Counted from the first letter of the stretch, positions 1-9,557 are shown. The stretch: DNA of 29,437 nucleotides from Discostella pseudostelligera (GCA_036940085.1 JALLBK010000097.1:1-29437); one strand, 5' to 3'. Program-made: numbers and translations. The notes: generated by a model not told the origin, from the letters alone.

Positions 1-15
1 AAGGATGATAATCAA

Positions 16-1098
16 CTATGTATGTCCCAAATGAACCATATGACAACCTCTGATGGGATCTTTTGGTAGGGGTGACATTTCAGCGGGAGTAGAGCAACTG
101 TTTGAATACTTGTTGAGACCAAGGGCATTGACAATACGTTGACAGAGACCTGATTGTGTGAGATGAATTTGTCCATTGACGTTCTTGATGTCGACGCCTA
201 AATAGCCTTCAGTGGTACCTTTGTGACGGAGACAGATATCTTCCTTTTGCATCGAGGTGATGAAGGTATCAATCAGCTGGTTGTTCGGTGCATAGATTAG
301 AATATCATTGACATAGACAATAACAATCATATTGGAGTTCATGAAGAGACATGGGTCATATTGTGATTGCTGTAGATTATGCTTTATCAGACGCTCTGAC
401 AGGAAGGTGAAGAAAAGTCGAGGGGCCTGGCGTAGTCCGTAGAGTGACCGATTGAGACGAAGGACGTGATTAGGCTTCTTTGAGAACCCGCGCGGTTGTT
501 CAATGTAGATGTTCTCCTCAGGGGGCAGGAAGGCATGAATGAAGGCAGCAGTAATGTCACACTGCGCAGATACCCAATTGAGTTTAGCCGCAATAATCAT
601 CACAACACGAATGGTTGACCACTGCACTACTGGTGCCCAAGTCTCAAAGAAGTCAATACATTCTAACTGCCAGTCACTGCGGGCGCAAAAAAGAGCCTTA
701 AACTTCTTAACGGAACCATCAGGGTAACATTTGATCTTGAAAGCCCATGTCGACGGAAGGACGTTCACATGTGGAAGCCGAGGGACAAGAGTCCAACAGT
801 TAAACTCAGTAGAGATAGTCTCGAGTTCAGTGCGCATCACCTCCCAGAAATTGGCTTGAAAAGGACCATTGACTGCTGTGTCAAAGGATGGATTATCTTC
901 ATCGTATTTTGATGAAGTGAGATGGGCTTCAAGGACACGCGGATCAGTGACATTATCAACATGTAGTGGGTCGTGGAAGTTTAGCAGAAGGTAAGGATGA
1001 TGTTCGTGATGATATGTCCACGTTCGTTGGAGAAGTGTACACTCAAGCAGAGTTTGTTTACTCAGCCGAAGTGGATGAGGCTGGTTAGCAGTGATCGC
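16..1098 (-). pseudogene. Copia reverse transcriptase (RVT_2), altered active site
   Basis: One open frame runs from about 1098 (preceded by an in-frame TGA) to a stop at 16. It shows the RVT_2 landmarks: HLTSSKYDEDNPSF, FWEVMRTELETI, ETWAPVVQWSTIRV, QCDITAAFIHAFL (catalytic Asp), IYIEQPRGF, SLYGLRQAPR, DPCLF and, at 304-315, YVND where YVDD is expected. The usual KARFCARGDQQ block is changed to KALFCARSDWQ. The frame then loses the family pattern shortly before the window edge. It would copy element RNA to cDNA; here the substitution of a catalytic Asp by Asn implies inactivity. Confidence 0.9.
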
Positions 1099-1343
1099 TC
1101 ATTGTGCAATCATTGCAACTGGTTGATCGAGACACTTCGATGAAAAACTGTAGTCATAATCCTCGTCATCAATTGGAAGTCGAAGATGAATGGCAGGACC
1201 ATCTTTCCATCATTTACCAACATTTTGACAAGGCCGTGATGATACCTGGGAAACTGTGGTCGTGTCCCCCTCTGGAACTGTGTCTACTTCTGGCAAAGAG
1301 GTCATGGGAGGCGGAGCACGATGTACTCCCTCTGACGCGCCAT

Positions 1344-2235
1344 CTAGAGTGGTAGATTCCACATCGACGGCATCTCCAACAAGATCAGTGGTGCCTGCAA
1401 CATCAACGGTTCATCAATACGATGACCAGCAGCAAAAGCTCCATCAAAAAGTTCAATGGAGTCAAAATGATCAAGGATGATGACATCCTCCTCTGGTGTT
1501 GGAGCAACATCGTCGGAGCCGCGACCACGAAACCAATCGACAAACTCATCAGGAAGACATGCACCCTGAGCCAGACCATTGTTGGTCCCTTCAACACCAA
1601 CATCTATCATCGACATCTAGAAAGCAATCACATCCAAAAGCCAAGATCGATGACCACTCATCGCGCAATGTGGAATTTGTTGTCAAATACGACATGGAAC
1701 TGCAGAGTGATCTTCCCCGAATGAAGATTCAGGATCAGAGGAACACGGGATGAGTGATGTGGAGAGAACCCAACAAACATTCCACGCCGAGCTCGAGTAT
1801 CCCACTTGGGTATTTTGCCGCCATCTTGCAACTTCGGATCCAAAACGTACACAGGGCAGCCGAATGGACGGGCCCGACAGGGGTCATATCCACTAAACAC
1901 CACATTAGACCAAAGCTCATTGGGGCACAAACCAGCGTCGACGGATGGGAGGCGGTTGAAAACCCAGACAGCATAGTCGACTGCCTGCGGCCAGAGCTTA
2001 ACATTGGCATGTTCATGCCAATGATAGGCAGAATGAAGCATATTCGCACGTGCCCATTGCGAAATAGTTTTGATGTTACGCTCGGCTACCCCATTCTGAT
2101 GATGTGCACCAACTCCGCTGAAGGTAAGTCATTGACCATGACGTGTGCATTCTGATTTGAAAGCATCAGATACAAAAACACCATTATCAGAATGATACGC
2201 CTTGACTGTCACTCCCTCTTCAACCACACACTGCT
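1344..2235 (-). pseudogene. Copia integrase core and C-terminal region, broken
   Basis: From about 2235 the minus strand reads EEGVTVKAYHSDNGVF, the second catalytic Asp region of the DDE integrase, then an in-frame TGA at 2129-2131, then GAHHQNGVAERNIKT with the catalytic Glu. Next come VDYAVWVFNRLP, CPVYVLDPKLQDG, RRGMFVGFS and FHVVFD, diagnostic of the copia integrase C-terminal part. The first catalytic Asp and the N-terminal zinc-binding His/Cys are absent because of the deletion. Below about 1650 the frame changes to an acidic linker (LPDEFVDWFRGRGSD) between integrase and RT. Confidence 0.85.
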
Positions 2236-3185
2236 CTGATTTCCGTCTGTTCCAATTGCATGCCAATTGATGAGGCCTTCACCAGTAACAACGTTTGACG
2301 AAGACAATCTGTGTACAACCATGGAACTGTTATGATACTTCACAAAGTCAGATCGGAGGGGTGTGATACATGCGGAAGCGCCAGTGTCAACAATCAACGG
2401 AGGAGGAGTATGAAGATCCCTGACATTGTAGGCAGAAGGTTGTTCCAAGATTGAAAAGAGTACTGGTAGATCTGTTTGTGTGAGGATGTTGTTGAAGTGA
2501 TAAATTTGCATGATGTCACTTGGGTCTTGATTGGATGTGTAGATATTGTCAAGGCAAACTTCATCGAGTTGGAATACTGGTTGGCTAGGTGGTGAAGCAA
2601 AACCGTCATTGGGGAGATCCACCGGTGGTGGTGGAGTCCACTGAAATATCTTCATGATTGAGCTTGGTTCAGAATGTCCAAACAAGCTGACGTCGATGTC
2701 AAAATACGGAAGTGACCACTGATCCTGAGTTTGATGACTCCAGCATGTGTGTCGGAGTTTCATTGCAACTGCAGCAGATGGCATAAAACATGGTGGGCCA
2801 AGAAGCAACAGTTGAATGCATAGCCAGATATGGTCTCGTCGGAGGACTGGATGGCGTGGGCAAAACCTGTAGCACCCGTGTTTCCGATAATGACGAGGGA
2901 AGTACTGCATAGCAACATGATCATTGTTCCATGGTGGCACCGGGTCAAGCTTGTTGTAGAGTGTGTCCGAAAGAGCTTGATCAGCATAGTGGTGCAGGCA
3001 TAAAGTAGAACCGGTAGATAGAAAAGACCCATGAAACCATTGAGTACAAAGAATGGTGGTAGGAATGACCAAAGTGCAAGGACGAAGAAGTGTGTGAAGA
3101 AACTGAAGTGTGGAATTGCTTGGAATATTACAAAAGATGGGCATTCGTGAGTACCAAGCATCTCACCGCCTACTCTTTTGGGCAC
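2209..3185 (-). pseudogene. Copia hydrophobic linker plus aspartic protease, truncated
   Basis: The protease signature IVDTGAS lies at about 2379-2398, followed by SNVVTGEGLINW, as in copia proteases. Upstream is a Pro/Asp-rich linker. Between it and the gag zinc knuckle, in another frame (2760-3185), is a strongly hydrophobic stretch of about 55 residues (Phe/Leu-rich, FFVLALWSFLPPFF and similar). The protease reading runs into QSSVWLKRE and a TGA at about 2209; within a few codons of that the sequence becomes integrase core in a different frame. So the GAG-pre-integrase segment and the integrase zinc finger are missing. The protease would normally cut the Gag-Pol polyprotein. Confidence 0.8.
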
Positions 3186-3226
3186 CTAAGTGCTGCGAGA
3201 AAACTTGAGTGGTCACGCATTGATGC

Positions 3227-5302
3227 TTAAGTCGTAGGAGTTGACTGTGTATCAGTTACAACTGGAGTAGGAGTTTTGGCGGAGTTGGAGGTGTCACCAA
3301 TGGAGTCTTCGAATGCGGTCATCATTGCTTGAAAGAACTTCTTGTATGGCTTGTCCAACTTGGTAGAGTTTGTATTCTTCGGAGAATCACGAGGATGGGA
3401 TGTAGTTTGATGGTGTCCCTTTGACGAAGATTTCTTTGGCAATGGGGGAGGTACATGACCAGCAAAAACATCACGGACAAAACGTGGGCAACCTTCACCC
3501 TTGATGTGGCCCTTCTCACCGCAATGTTGACATGTTTTGTCCCGAACCCACTCGTCGAAAGGTAGTGCCTTCGAACCAAATGATGCCTTGTATGCCCGAT
3601 ACTGCGCATCCGATACGTTGGTGGGAGAAGCAAGGAAGTCACCGTCATTGTCATCATCACTGTCGGAACTATCGGAATCATGATGTGCGACGAAGACAGA
3701 TGGTGAGGTTGACCCGGACTTTGAGGTCGTTCAGCATGCCATTGAGCTGCTGCATGTACAACGGAGACTGGCTGATGGTGGCTTTGATGAGTGATGACAA
3801 CAGCATTGCAACCTGATAATGGCACAAATGCTGAAATGCTGGAGTCGATGCCTGTGCAAACCCATCAAGTACACGATGTACAATGTCAGACAGGAGGCGG
3901 TCTTTACCAAGAGCATTAGCGATGGCATGGATGCGAAGGCAGGCCATAGAGACATCTTCACCAGGAAACTTTCAAATACTGAATGTCTTGATGTAGTCCT
4001 CCATGGCACGACGAGAATCCTGGTTCCCTTGAACCATCCAATTGATAATGAGCCGCACAAGAGAAATGGCACCCTTCTGAAGTGTCGGTAACTCATTGAA
4101 ATCGCTTCGAACTTCCGCGAGAAGGTGCTGGGTGAGAGTGATTTCCAAAGTTTCTCCTCCATCCAATGGTCACTAGTAATCTCTTCATCCCGACCAAAAC
4201 AATGAACAAATTCTTGCCAATCAAAGCATCGTGAGGTTGAGACGTTGACATGATCCAAAATGGCATTGGTAAAGTGAGCATTGGGAGAGATGGATGTAAC
4301 ATCCATCTTGTTGAAGTAATCGGGAATGAGGAAAATAAATTTGAAGTCGTAGTTTACAGCATGTCAATGAATACTCATAATCCCATCTTGCCAAGAAGTA
4401 GCATCCTCCGCAATGTCATATTCCTTGTCAGAACCTGGATCCGTAGTGAGAAGCTTCTTGATGTTGCTGTTGTCAAGAGCGGGTACAATTGGTTTGGTAC
4501 AGATATCCCTCCTGACTCTCGCGCATTCCTTTTCATTTGTTCCACCATGCAAGAAACATGAGACGATGACACGGCCAGATTCGTAATCCATGTGGTCTGG
4601 GGGCCGAGCTGTAGGTCGAAGGCAGAGGCCAGTAGAGAGACCATAACCTTGTCGCAGGGATGAGGGAGGAATTGAACTTGAAGGGAGAGCCTGTCCCGAG
4701 CGTGATGCTTGAAGGGTAGCTGAGGCTGTAGCACCAGTGTTATTGTTTGGGTCGCGATAGGTGGTTTGAAGGGTGGGGTTTACTGCGGAGGCTGTCGCAC
4801 CAGTGTTGTTTGGCTCGCGAAAGGCAGCCAAGCAGTCATACATATCAGTGTCATGAGTGTCGGAGGATTTTGGTAAGAAATTCTCGCGATTCAGGCGAAA
4901 GCCTTGGTTGTCGTCAATTGGGGGAGCATACTGACTATCCTGTTGGGAAGCTCTCAAGGATTCCTGATGGTGGGTGGAGTGGGGTTTCAATCCAGTGTCA
5001 GTGTCGAGGGTTGGCTCAAGTGCATTATCCTTTAGACGAATAGTCTCAGCAATGACACTGGGAATCTTGTTGAATAGTATGTCGAGGTCCTCGAGATGCA
5101 ACTTGTTGAGGTATGCAATGATATCATCGGGCTCAGATAGGCCCTTCTGGATGGTGTCGGACAAAGACGATGGAGGGGGTGACCCATTGTTTGAGTCGGA
5201 CGACTTTGGAGTGCCAAGAATCGTCGTGCCACCCTTGTCGGATGACGATGAAGAGGCGGACTTGTTGTTGTTGTTGTTGTTGTTGTTGCTGTTCTTAGGC
5301 AT
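3227..5302 (-). pseudogene. gag: gag of the copia element, with CCHC zinc knuckle, interrupted
   Basis: The start codon at 5302 is followed by an Asn run encoded by a TTG/CAA microsatellite and a Ser/Asp-rich N-terminus. The first stretch is open to about 4364, where an in-frame TGA interrupts it (SIH*HAVNYDFKF); the same frame then continues. Near 4150 the meaningful frame changes (HWMEEKLW to MDGGETLE). A second in-frame TGA follows near 3969 (YIKTFSI*KFPGED), and a further frame change near 3700 leads into an acidic tract (HDSDSSDSDDD) and a zinc knuckle at 3488-3532 (CX2CX4HX5C, one residue longer than the classical spacing). The C-terminus is rich in Lys, Ser, Pro and Thr. Gag is the structural nucleic-acid-binding protein of the particle; this copy could not make it full length. 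Confidence 0.85.
5262..5288. repeat. TTG/CAA microsatellite coding a poly-Asn run in gag
   Basis: About nine TTG units (CAA/AAC on the coding strand) encode the Asn stretch at gag residues 5-13. Such a tract is prone to length changes. Confidence 0.9.
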
Positions 5303-5451
5303 TGTAGTAGATGTTAGGAACGACAGAGGAGTGTTGAATTCAACTGGCGTTCAGGGCTTCATAACTTGTAATGGTCAATGCAGACTAGAGCTGATTGAGA
5401 GAGATATTGGACTGAAATATCAATGATAAATCAATTGCATTGGCTAATTTG

Positions 5452-5458
5452 ATTTATA
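5452..5458 (-). promoter_or_regulatory. TATA-like box inside the candidate LTR
   Basis: The minus strand reads CTATAAATC here, about 150 bases upstream of the gag start codon. It sits inside the candidate LTR, where the element's own promoter would be expected. This is a motif match only. Confidence 0.35.
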
Positions 5459-5474
5459 GATGAAGAGCAAAGAG

Positions 5475-5494
5475 CAAAGATCTTTTGATCTTTG
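5475..5494. repeat. Perfect 8-bp inverted repeat in the candidate LTR
   Basis: CAAAGATC, a TTTT spacer and GATCTTTG form a perfect stem-loop. It lies just upstream (element sense) of the TATA-like box, next to a GAGCAAAGAGCAAAG direct repeat. It may be an LTR regulatory palindrome; no function is shown. Confidence 0.5.
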
Positions 5495-5530
5495 TCGTCA
5501 CAGCCGCCACACAGGGCAGATCTCGTGACA

Positions 5531-6020
5531 CTTCGCTGCGATAACTCTACTATGAATATGCAGGTGGCGGACAGACACACGCCACGTGGAGCAACCTCTA
5601 CACTTCTGAAACAAAACATGATTTTACTACCCTTTGCAATCGACCCACATGGCCGATGGGGTCCAATCACAGAAAACTTTCTCAACCTTCTTGACCGCGA
5701 CCTCGATTATACATTCCCAGCTCATAGACCAAACACAGCAACAATGTTCATGAAATCTACACACCCCTGCCCAATAGGAATTCTGCGGACAGCTGATGAA
5801 CTATGGAAACCTTTCGAAGACACGACAATTTTTCGGACAATCTTACACAGCCCCGACTCCATCGATCTACACCATACAACAAATGGGACTTGGAATCACT
5901 AATCCTTTACAGTCCACATCAGAAATGCCACCAACAAATCATCCACCCAAGCCAAGGGATCATGGACAATACCTCAGAAAACTCTATCCACACTGGGCCT
6001 AACGGGCCCCTAGAGTAGCC
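5531..6020 (+). pseudogene. Degenerate coding remnant, possibly an older retroelement
   Basis: A frame open to 5902 contains QVADRHTPRGATS and LLPFAIDPHGRWGPI, a protein-like passage that recalls the region after the reverse transcriptase domain in retroelement-like ORFs of diatoms. A second frame (to about 6002) carries LGITNPLQSTSEMPP. No intact domain is present, no start is credible, and the copia candidate LTR abuts it on the left. I read it as a relic that the copia element may have landed next to or in. The family match is from memory of sequence style and is weak. Confidence 0.35.
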
Positions 6021-6733
6021 TTAAATAAAGTATGGAGTTCAATAAAATTGGAGTGCCTCTCGGCACACCGTAGACCCGTCGTCCGTCAATCTTTCTCAAA
6101 AAATATGCCAAACCTCCACATTTTTGAGAAGCGAGAAAGCAAAAGATTATGAGATGGCGGGAATTTTCGGTTTGGGTCACTTTTGAGTGGTTTTGGTCAC
6201 TTTTGCAACAACATTGACCATGACCAGTTCCGCTTCCAATTCCGATGCAGTATGCTAGAGTAGTACATATCATTATCATTAGAATGAATCAATATTTATG
6301 TTGTGCAGCTATTATACTAAAACTAAATGAATGAAAGAACAAGCCCATGAAAATATTGAATGCACACAGTCATGATATCAATATCATGACGACTCAAATA
6401 ATAGTATTGGCTGTTTGTTGTTGATGTCGGCTGTTGCTCGCTGTCTGTTGATGTGTTGTCTATTCAAAATCACCAATCCAATGCTATCCTTTTGTACTGG
6501 TTGATAAGTAGAGAATGCTTCCATGCCGCGTAGATGCACTCTGCTGGCTGCCTTGCATGCAAGGGGGCACCAACAATGAATCTGATCGACGGCACAGGGC
6601 ACAGCCAATTTCCAGTATATTGAACTAGATTGTGTATGTAAGCCTTTGTCAAGCATCAATAAACGATACCGAATTCAATCGAGTCATCCACAACTGCTGA
6701 TGACATTCTATGCATTATGTAAGCAATCTCGAG
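6021..6733. other. Gene-free stretch with one GGCGGGAA site and a palindrome
   Basis: AT-rich and without a credible gene. It holds a GGCGGGAA copy at 6156-6163, a repeated GGTCACTTTTG word at about 6175-6205 and a 22-bp palindrome at 6369-6390. A 60-residue minus-strand frame at 6470-6652 is open, but I could not link it to any family. The region ends at the stop codon of the SET gene. Confidence 0.5.
6369..6390. repeat. Perfect 10-bp inverted repeat with 2-bp spacer
   Basis: GTCATGATAT, CA, ATATCATGAC. It lies about 345 bases beyond the stop codon of the minus-strand SET gene. It could be a 3' processing hairpin, a cruciform or the footprint of an excised element; nothing distinguishes these. 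Confidence 0.6.
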
Positions 6734-7924
6734 TCAAAGTCCAATATCCCTCCATCCTTGCTGATAGACATCTTCAAAGTCACCATAATTGATGAGCAGC
6801 TCTTCCCCTGCTGCAATATCACGAACTGCATAGTAGTGGAATCGACATGGGCACCACTCATCGTCGTCGTGCTTTGGTGGCGAGCCACATCGAACGTTTG
6901 CTTCCACTCCATCCCAATCAGCGGCATTCATGAGATTACTCTCATCAAAGGCAATAAATATTGTTAGACCATTCCTAATATCGTCATCCATAGCATCAAT
7001 GGGTGGTACCGTTTGGACCCAGCTCCATTCAATGAAATTGCATGCAGTCTCCCTCGGTAACGAGACGGCAAACTCACGCCACGAGTGTCCCACCTTGAAT
7101 ATGCCCGTGCTGCCATTGTCCATATTGCCTACCAATGTGCCTTTTCGTATCGGTTCTGTTGCAAATACTCCCCTTCCCTTCTTTGTACCTGCATCGCCTA
7201 TTCGGATGGGTACAATTATGGCCGACACGCCGCGCGAAGTTTGACGAATGCTCATCTCTTTATCCGTCTCTCCTTGAGCACTTCCGGTATCAATAATTTC
7301 TTCATGAACAATGGGAACAATATTCACTTCCTTAATATACTTCTCACGAATATCTGACCACTGTTGACGAATTTTATGTAGCTGGGCCTCAGACACGACA
7401 TCATCGACTTCGGTATTCTCATCGTTGTGTTGCTGCATATTAGGAACGTAATCATCGTCGCCTGAATCATCCTCGGGGTCATAATCAGAATCATTTTCAT
7501 CGCCCCCATAACCGTAGGTGATCTCAGCACATTCGAAGTAATCCTCAAATAATTGGTCTATGCTATAATTCCACCATATCGGGTGCTCCGCAACAACGGC
7601 ATCATCACTTGCTCCGCTCGTTGGATCGTTATCATCACGATGAGCCACGTCAGATTTTGAAGCACATGCATTTTCTCCAGATGATTCTGATTCAATACAT
7701 ACATCCTCACCCAGGACGGAGACTGCCGTGCGTACCACTGCCATTGAAAAAACGACAAGTGCATGGCATCGATGCAAACAAAGCGAGTGTAGGTGCAGGT
7801 GGTGCATCGTCGGATGAATTATTTTGTGCACTAGCTTGGGTGATCGTACGGCGGATCGATGGGCATAACGCCATAGTTGGGTGGTAGTATGCAAGCCGCG
7901 GCGTAGGAGCGTGCATCCATACAT
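6734..7924 (-). CDS. SET-domain protein with an acidic N-terminal half
   Basis: This is a single-exon frame of 396 residues from the first ATG. Residues about 245-385 form a SET domain: GRGVFATEPIRKG near the start (the GxG turn that helps bind S-adenosylmethionine), a middle part with FIAFDESNLMNAADWDG, and GEELLINYGDF at the end (the Tyr-containing C-terminal motif). SET proteins transfer methyl groups to lysines. The usual NHS/C motif before it is not recognisable (NLMNAADWDGVEANVR in that place), so activity is uncertain. Residues about 85-190 are Asp/Glu-rich. The N-terminus is His-rich with a hydrophobic patch (HALVVFSMAVV). The start is doubtful: the ATG at 7807 (residue 40) has a better -3 A context than the one at 7924. 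It is divergent from the Rpn9 gene, 266 bases away. Confidence 0.8.
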   Translation of the reverse strand: MYGCTLLRRGLHTTTQLWRYAHRSAVRSPKLVHKIIHPTMHHLHLHSLCLHRCHALVVFSMAVVRTAVSVLGEDVCIESESSGENACASKSDVAHRDDNDPTSGASDDAVVAEHPIWWNYSIDQLFEDYFECAEITYGYGGDENDSDYDPEDDSGDDDYVPNMQQHNDENTEVDDVVSEAQLHKIRQQWSDIREKYIKEVNIVPIVHEEIIDTGSAQGETDKEMSIRQTSRGVSAIIVPIRIGDAGTKKGRGVFATEPIRKGTLVGNMDNGSTGIFKVGHSWREFAVSLPRETACNFIEWSWVQTVPPIDAMDDDIRNGLTIFIAFDESNLMNAADWDGVEANVRCGSPPKHDDDEWCPCRFHYYAVRDIAAGEELLINYGDFEDVYQQGWRDIGL

Positions 7925-8190
7925 CTACATACCGTCATCGTCGTCATGGTCATCGTCGACGTCTGTGTTCACTGTTTTGCCGCCGGAGAAAGATACGGCG
8001 GGAAGCCCAGTGGCGGGAAAGATGACGGGGCATATTAAATGAGGGGACGGCCCCCTTTTCCTTTGCCCCCAAATCGAAAGATCTCCCGCCTTCCACATCC
8101 ACCGCACAAAAGAGCGCAAAAGCGCGAAGACCATGGCCAAATTATTGGCAAACCAATAGCATAGCAGTATCAAATCAATAGAGTTCCATA
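7925..8190. promoter_or_regulatory. Shared promoter gap between the SET gene and RPN9
   Basis: This 266-base gap between two divergent start codons contains GGCGGGAAG (7998), GGCGGGAAA (8013-8021) and, inverted, TCCCGCC (8084-8090). A T-rich/C-rich block (CCCCCTTTTCC) and GCATATTAAATGAGG lie between them. It must hold the promoters of both genes. Confidence 0.65.
8013..8021 (+). promoter_or_regulatory. GGCGGGAAA element (E2F-type site), SET/RPN9 gap
   Basis: An exact match to the reverse complement of TTTCCCGCC, the classical E2F/DP site. A second, GGCGGGAAG, begins at 7998. Binding is inferred only from the sequence. Confidence 0.45.
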
Positions 8191-9447
8191 ATGAGTCCTG
8201 TAGATGTCACCGTCGTGGCATTAGAACATCTCGAGGCGATGTCGACCTTGCACCCCGATCTCTCTGAACAGTACAGCAATCTCGTCGGCCTCTACCAACG
8301 CAAGCTATGGCATCAGCTCACCATGAGCACACTGGAATTTGTCTCCCAACCATCGACGACGCTTCGAACGACGGCCGAGGGTATCAACTCCTATCTAGCT
8401 CTCTTTGATAAGGTCATCTCACCCATTGATAAGAAGTTAAATCCCCTCACATTGGCGCGGATCGCTAGTGCAGTGGCATTTTCATTACTCGATGATCCAC
8501 CGTATCGGGATGGACTAGCAGCACGTGCCATACTGGAAAATTTCTTGGAGAAGCGTGATCGTCTTGGCCCGGCGGCGACATTGCATGCTGAATCACGTCT
8601 TGGATTGTTAGGCCTTACCCTCCTTGCACGGAGTGGGGAGGCACTGACTACCGAAACTTCCATTAAGGCATTGGAGGCAACGAAGGAGTTGATTACTAAA
8701 AATCGACCCATATTGGCAGAGTTGGCCGATACGGAGAGTGAGGCCGCCGTGGTACATTCGGCATTCTATGAAACTGCCATGACCTATCGTAAGGCTGTGG
8801 GACCTCCCGAGGCGTATTATCGTGAAGCGATACAGTATGTTGCCTACACGAGTTTGAATGAGTTGAGCCAAGCGGAGCGGTTTCATCTGGCGACGGATCT
8901 AAGTCTCGCGGCACTTACCGGGGAGGGGGTATTTAACTTTGGAGAGGTTGTGGCAGCTCCTGCATTGCAGTGTTTGGAGGGGACGGAATTGTATTATCTC
9001 GTGGAACTATTGTCGGCGGGAGCACGGGGGGATGTGTTGGGATTTCAGCGTGTGGCCGATGCTCATGCGGCCGCCATTCAAATGCAACCTTCGTTGGTTT
9101 CACGTGCCGAGGCTGTGAAAGAGAAGATTGCTCTATTGGCTTTGGTAAATATGATATTTGAGCGGCCTAGTCTTGAGAGGACATTGTCCTTTGAAGATAT
9201 TGCTGATCGGGTCGTTGTGCCGCTAGATCAAGTCGAATGGGTCATTATGCGTGCATTGTCGTTGAAACTCATCAAGGGGACGATGGATCAGGTAGATCAG
9301 ACGGTGGATGTTCACTGGGTCATGCCGCGAGTGTTGGACAATAATCAAATGTCGGAATTAGCGACGAGGTTTGGGGAATGGGCAGTGAAGGTTAGCAAGA
9401 CAAAGGATTACATGCTGGAGCATACGGGGGCGCTCCTCAATCAATAA
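8191..9447 (+). CDS. RPN9: 26S proteasome non-ATPase subunit Rpn9 (PSMD13)
   Basis: 418 residues, one exon. Rpn9 is a lid subunit of the 19S regulatory particle and helps hold Rpn10/Rpn11 and the lid together; it acts in nucleus and cytosol. The C-terminal half carries the PCI domain: FNFGEVVAAPALQCLEGTE, then the winged-helix part LSFEDIADRVVVPLDQVEW and VIMRALSLKLIKG, and DVHWVMPRVLD, all close to PSMD13. The N-terminal two thirds are helical repeats (for example INSYLALFDKVI, LAARAILENFLEKR). The length agrees with the family (about 375-395) with a small extension. The ATG at 8191 is preceded by a purine-poor but A-containing leader, and an upstream start in frame is not evident. It converges with the carrier gene, 110 bases downstream. 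Confidence 0.95.
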   Translation: MSPVDVTVVALEHLEAMSTLHPDLSEQYSNLVGLYQRKLWHQLTMSTLEFVSQPSTTLRTTAEGINSYLALFDKVISPIDKKLNPLTLARIASAVAFSLLDDPPYRDGLAARAILENFLEKRDRLGPAATLHAESRLGLLGLTLLARSGEALTTETSIKALEATKELITKNRPILAELADTESEAAVVHSAFYETAMTYRKAVGPPEAYYREAIQYVAYTSLNELSQAERFHLATDLSLAALTGEGVFNFGEVVAAPALQCLEGTELYYLVELLSAGARGDVLGFQRVADAHAAAIQMQPSLVSRAEAVKEKIALLALVNMIFERPSLERTLSFEDIADRVVVPLDQVEWVIMRALSLKLIKGTMDQVDQTVDVHWVMPRVLDNNQMSELATRFGEWAVKVSKTKDYMLEHTGALLNQ

Positions 9448-9557
9448 GCGAGACAACAATATTTCGAGATCCAATATTGAGATTTCGACTAACCGACAAA
9501 GAATTGAATTAAATTGAGCACACACACTTCGTTCAACTACACTTTATAACGGCATCT

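Larger units (their letters stand above)
1..5530 (-). mobile_element. Decayed Ty1/copia LTR retrotransposon (diatom CoDi-like), 3' end beyond the window
   Basis: Reading the minus strand from right to left gives a candidate LTR, gag with a CCHC knuckle, an aspartic protease (IVDTGAS), the integrase core (HSDNG and GVAERN) and a copia-type reverse transcriptase. The order protease-integrase-RT defines Ty1/copia rather than Ty3/gypsy. The wording of the integrase C-terminal part (CPVYVLDPKLQDG, RRGMFVGFS, FHVVFD) matches what is known of diatom copia elements. RNase H and the 3' LTR would lie left of position 1. The copy is dead: gag has at least two in-frame stops and two frame changes, the integrase has a TGA, about one third of the protease-integrase interval is missing, and the RT catalytic box is altered. 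No target-site duplication can be tested because only one end is present. Confidence 0.93.
5367..5530 (-). repeat. Candidate 5' LTR of the copia element
   Basis: On the minus strand a block of about 164 bases starts TGTCACGAGATC at 5530 and ends ATTACA at about 5367, just upstream of the gag leader; TG...CA ends are usual for LTRs. It holds a TATA-like box and an 8-bp hairpin. I cannot confirm it, because the partner LTR is outside the window, and no clear primer-binding site of the usual initiator-Met type is visible immediately downstream. The exact borders are a guess. Confidence 0.35.

Noticed and set aside
1104..2155. Plus-strand open frames over the copia integrase region
   Set aside because: The minus strand reads as integrase and linker; these are antisense shadows.
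6470..6659. Short minus-strand frames, including one reading NLVQYTGNWLCPVPSI
   Set aside because: Protein-like to the eye but only about 60 codons, two competing frames over the same bases, no recognised family and no splice link to the SET gene that I could support.
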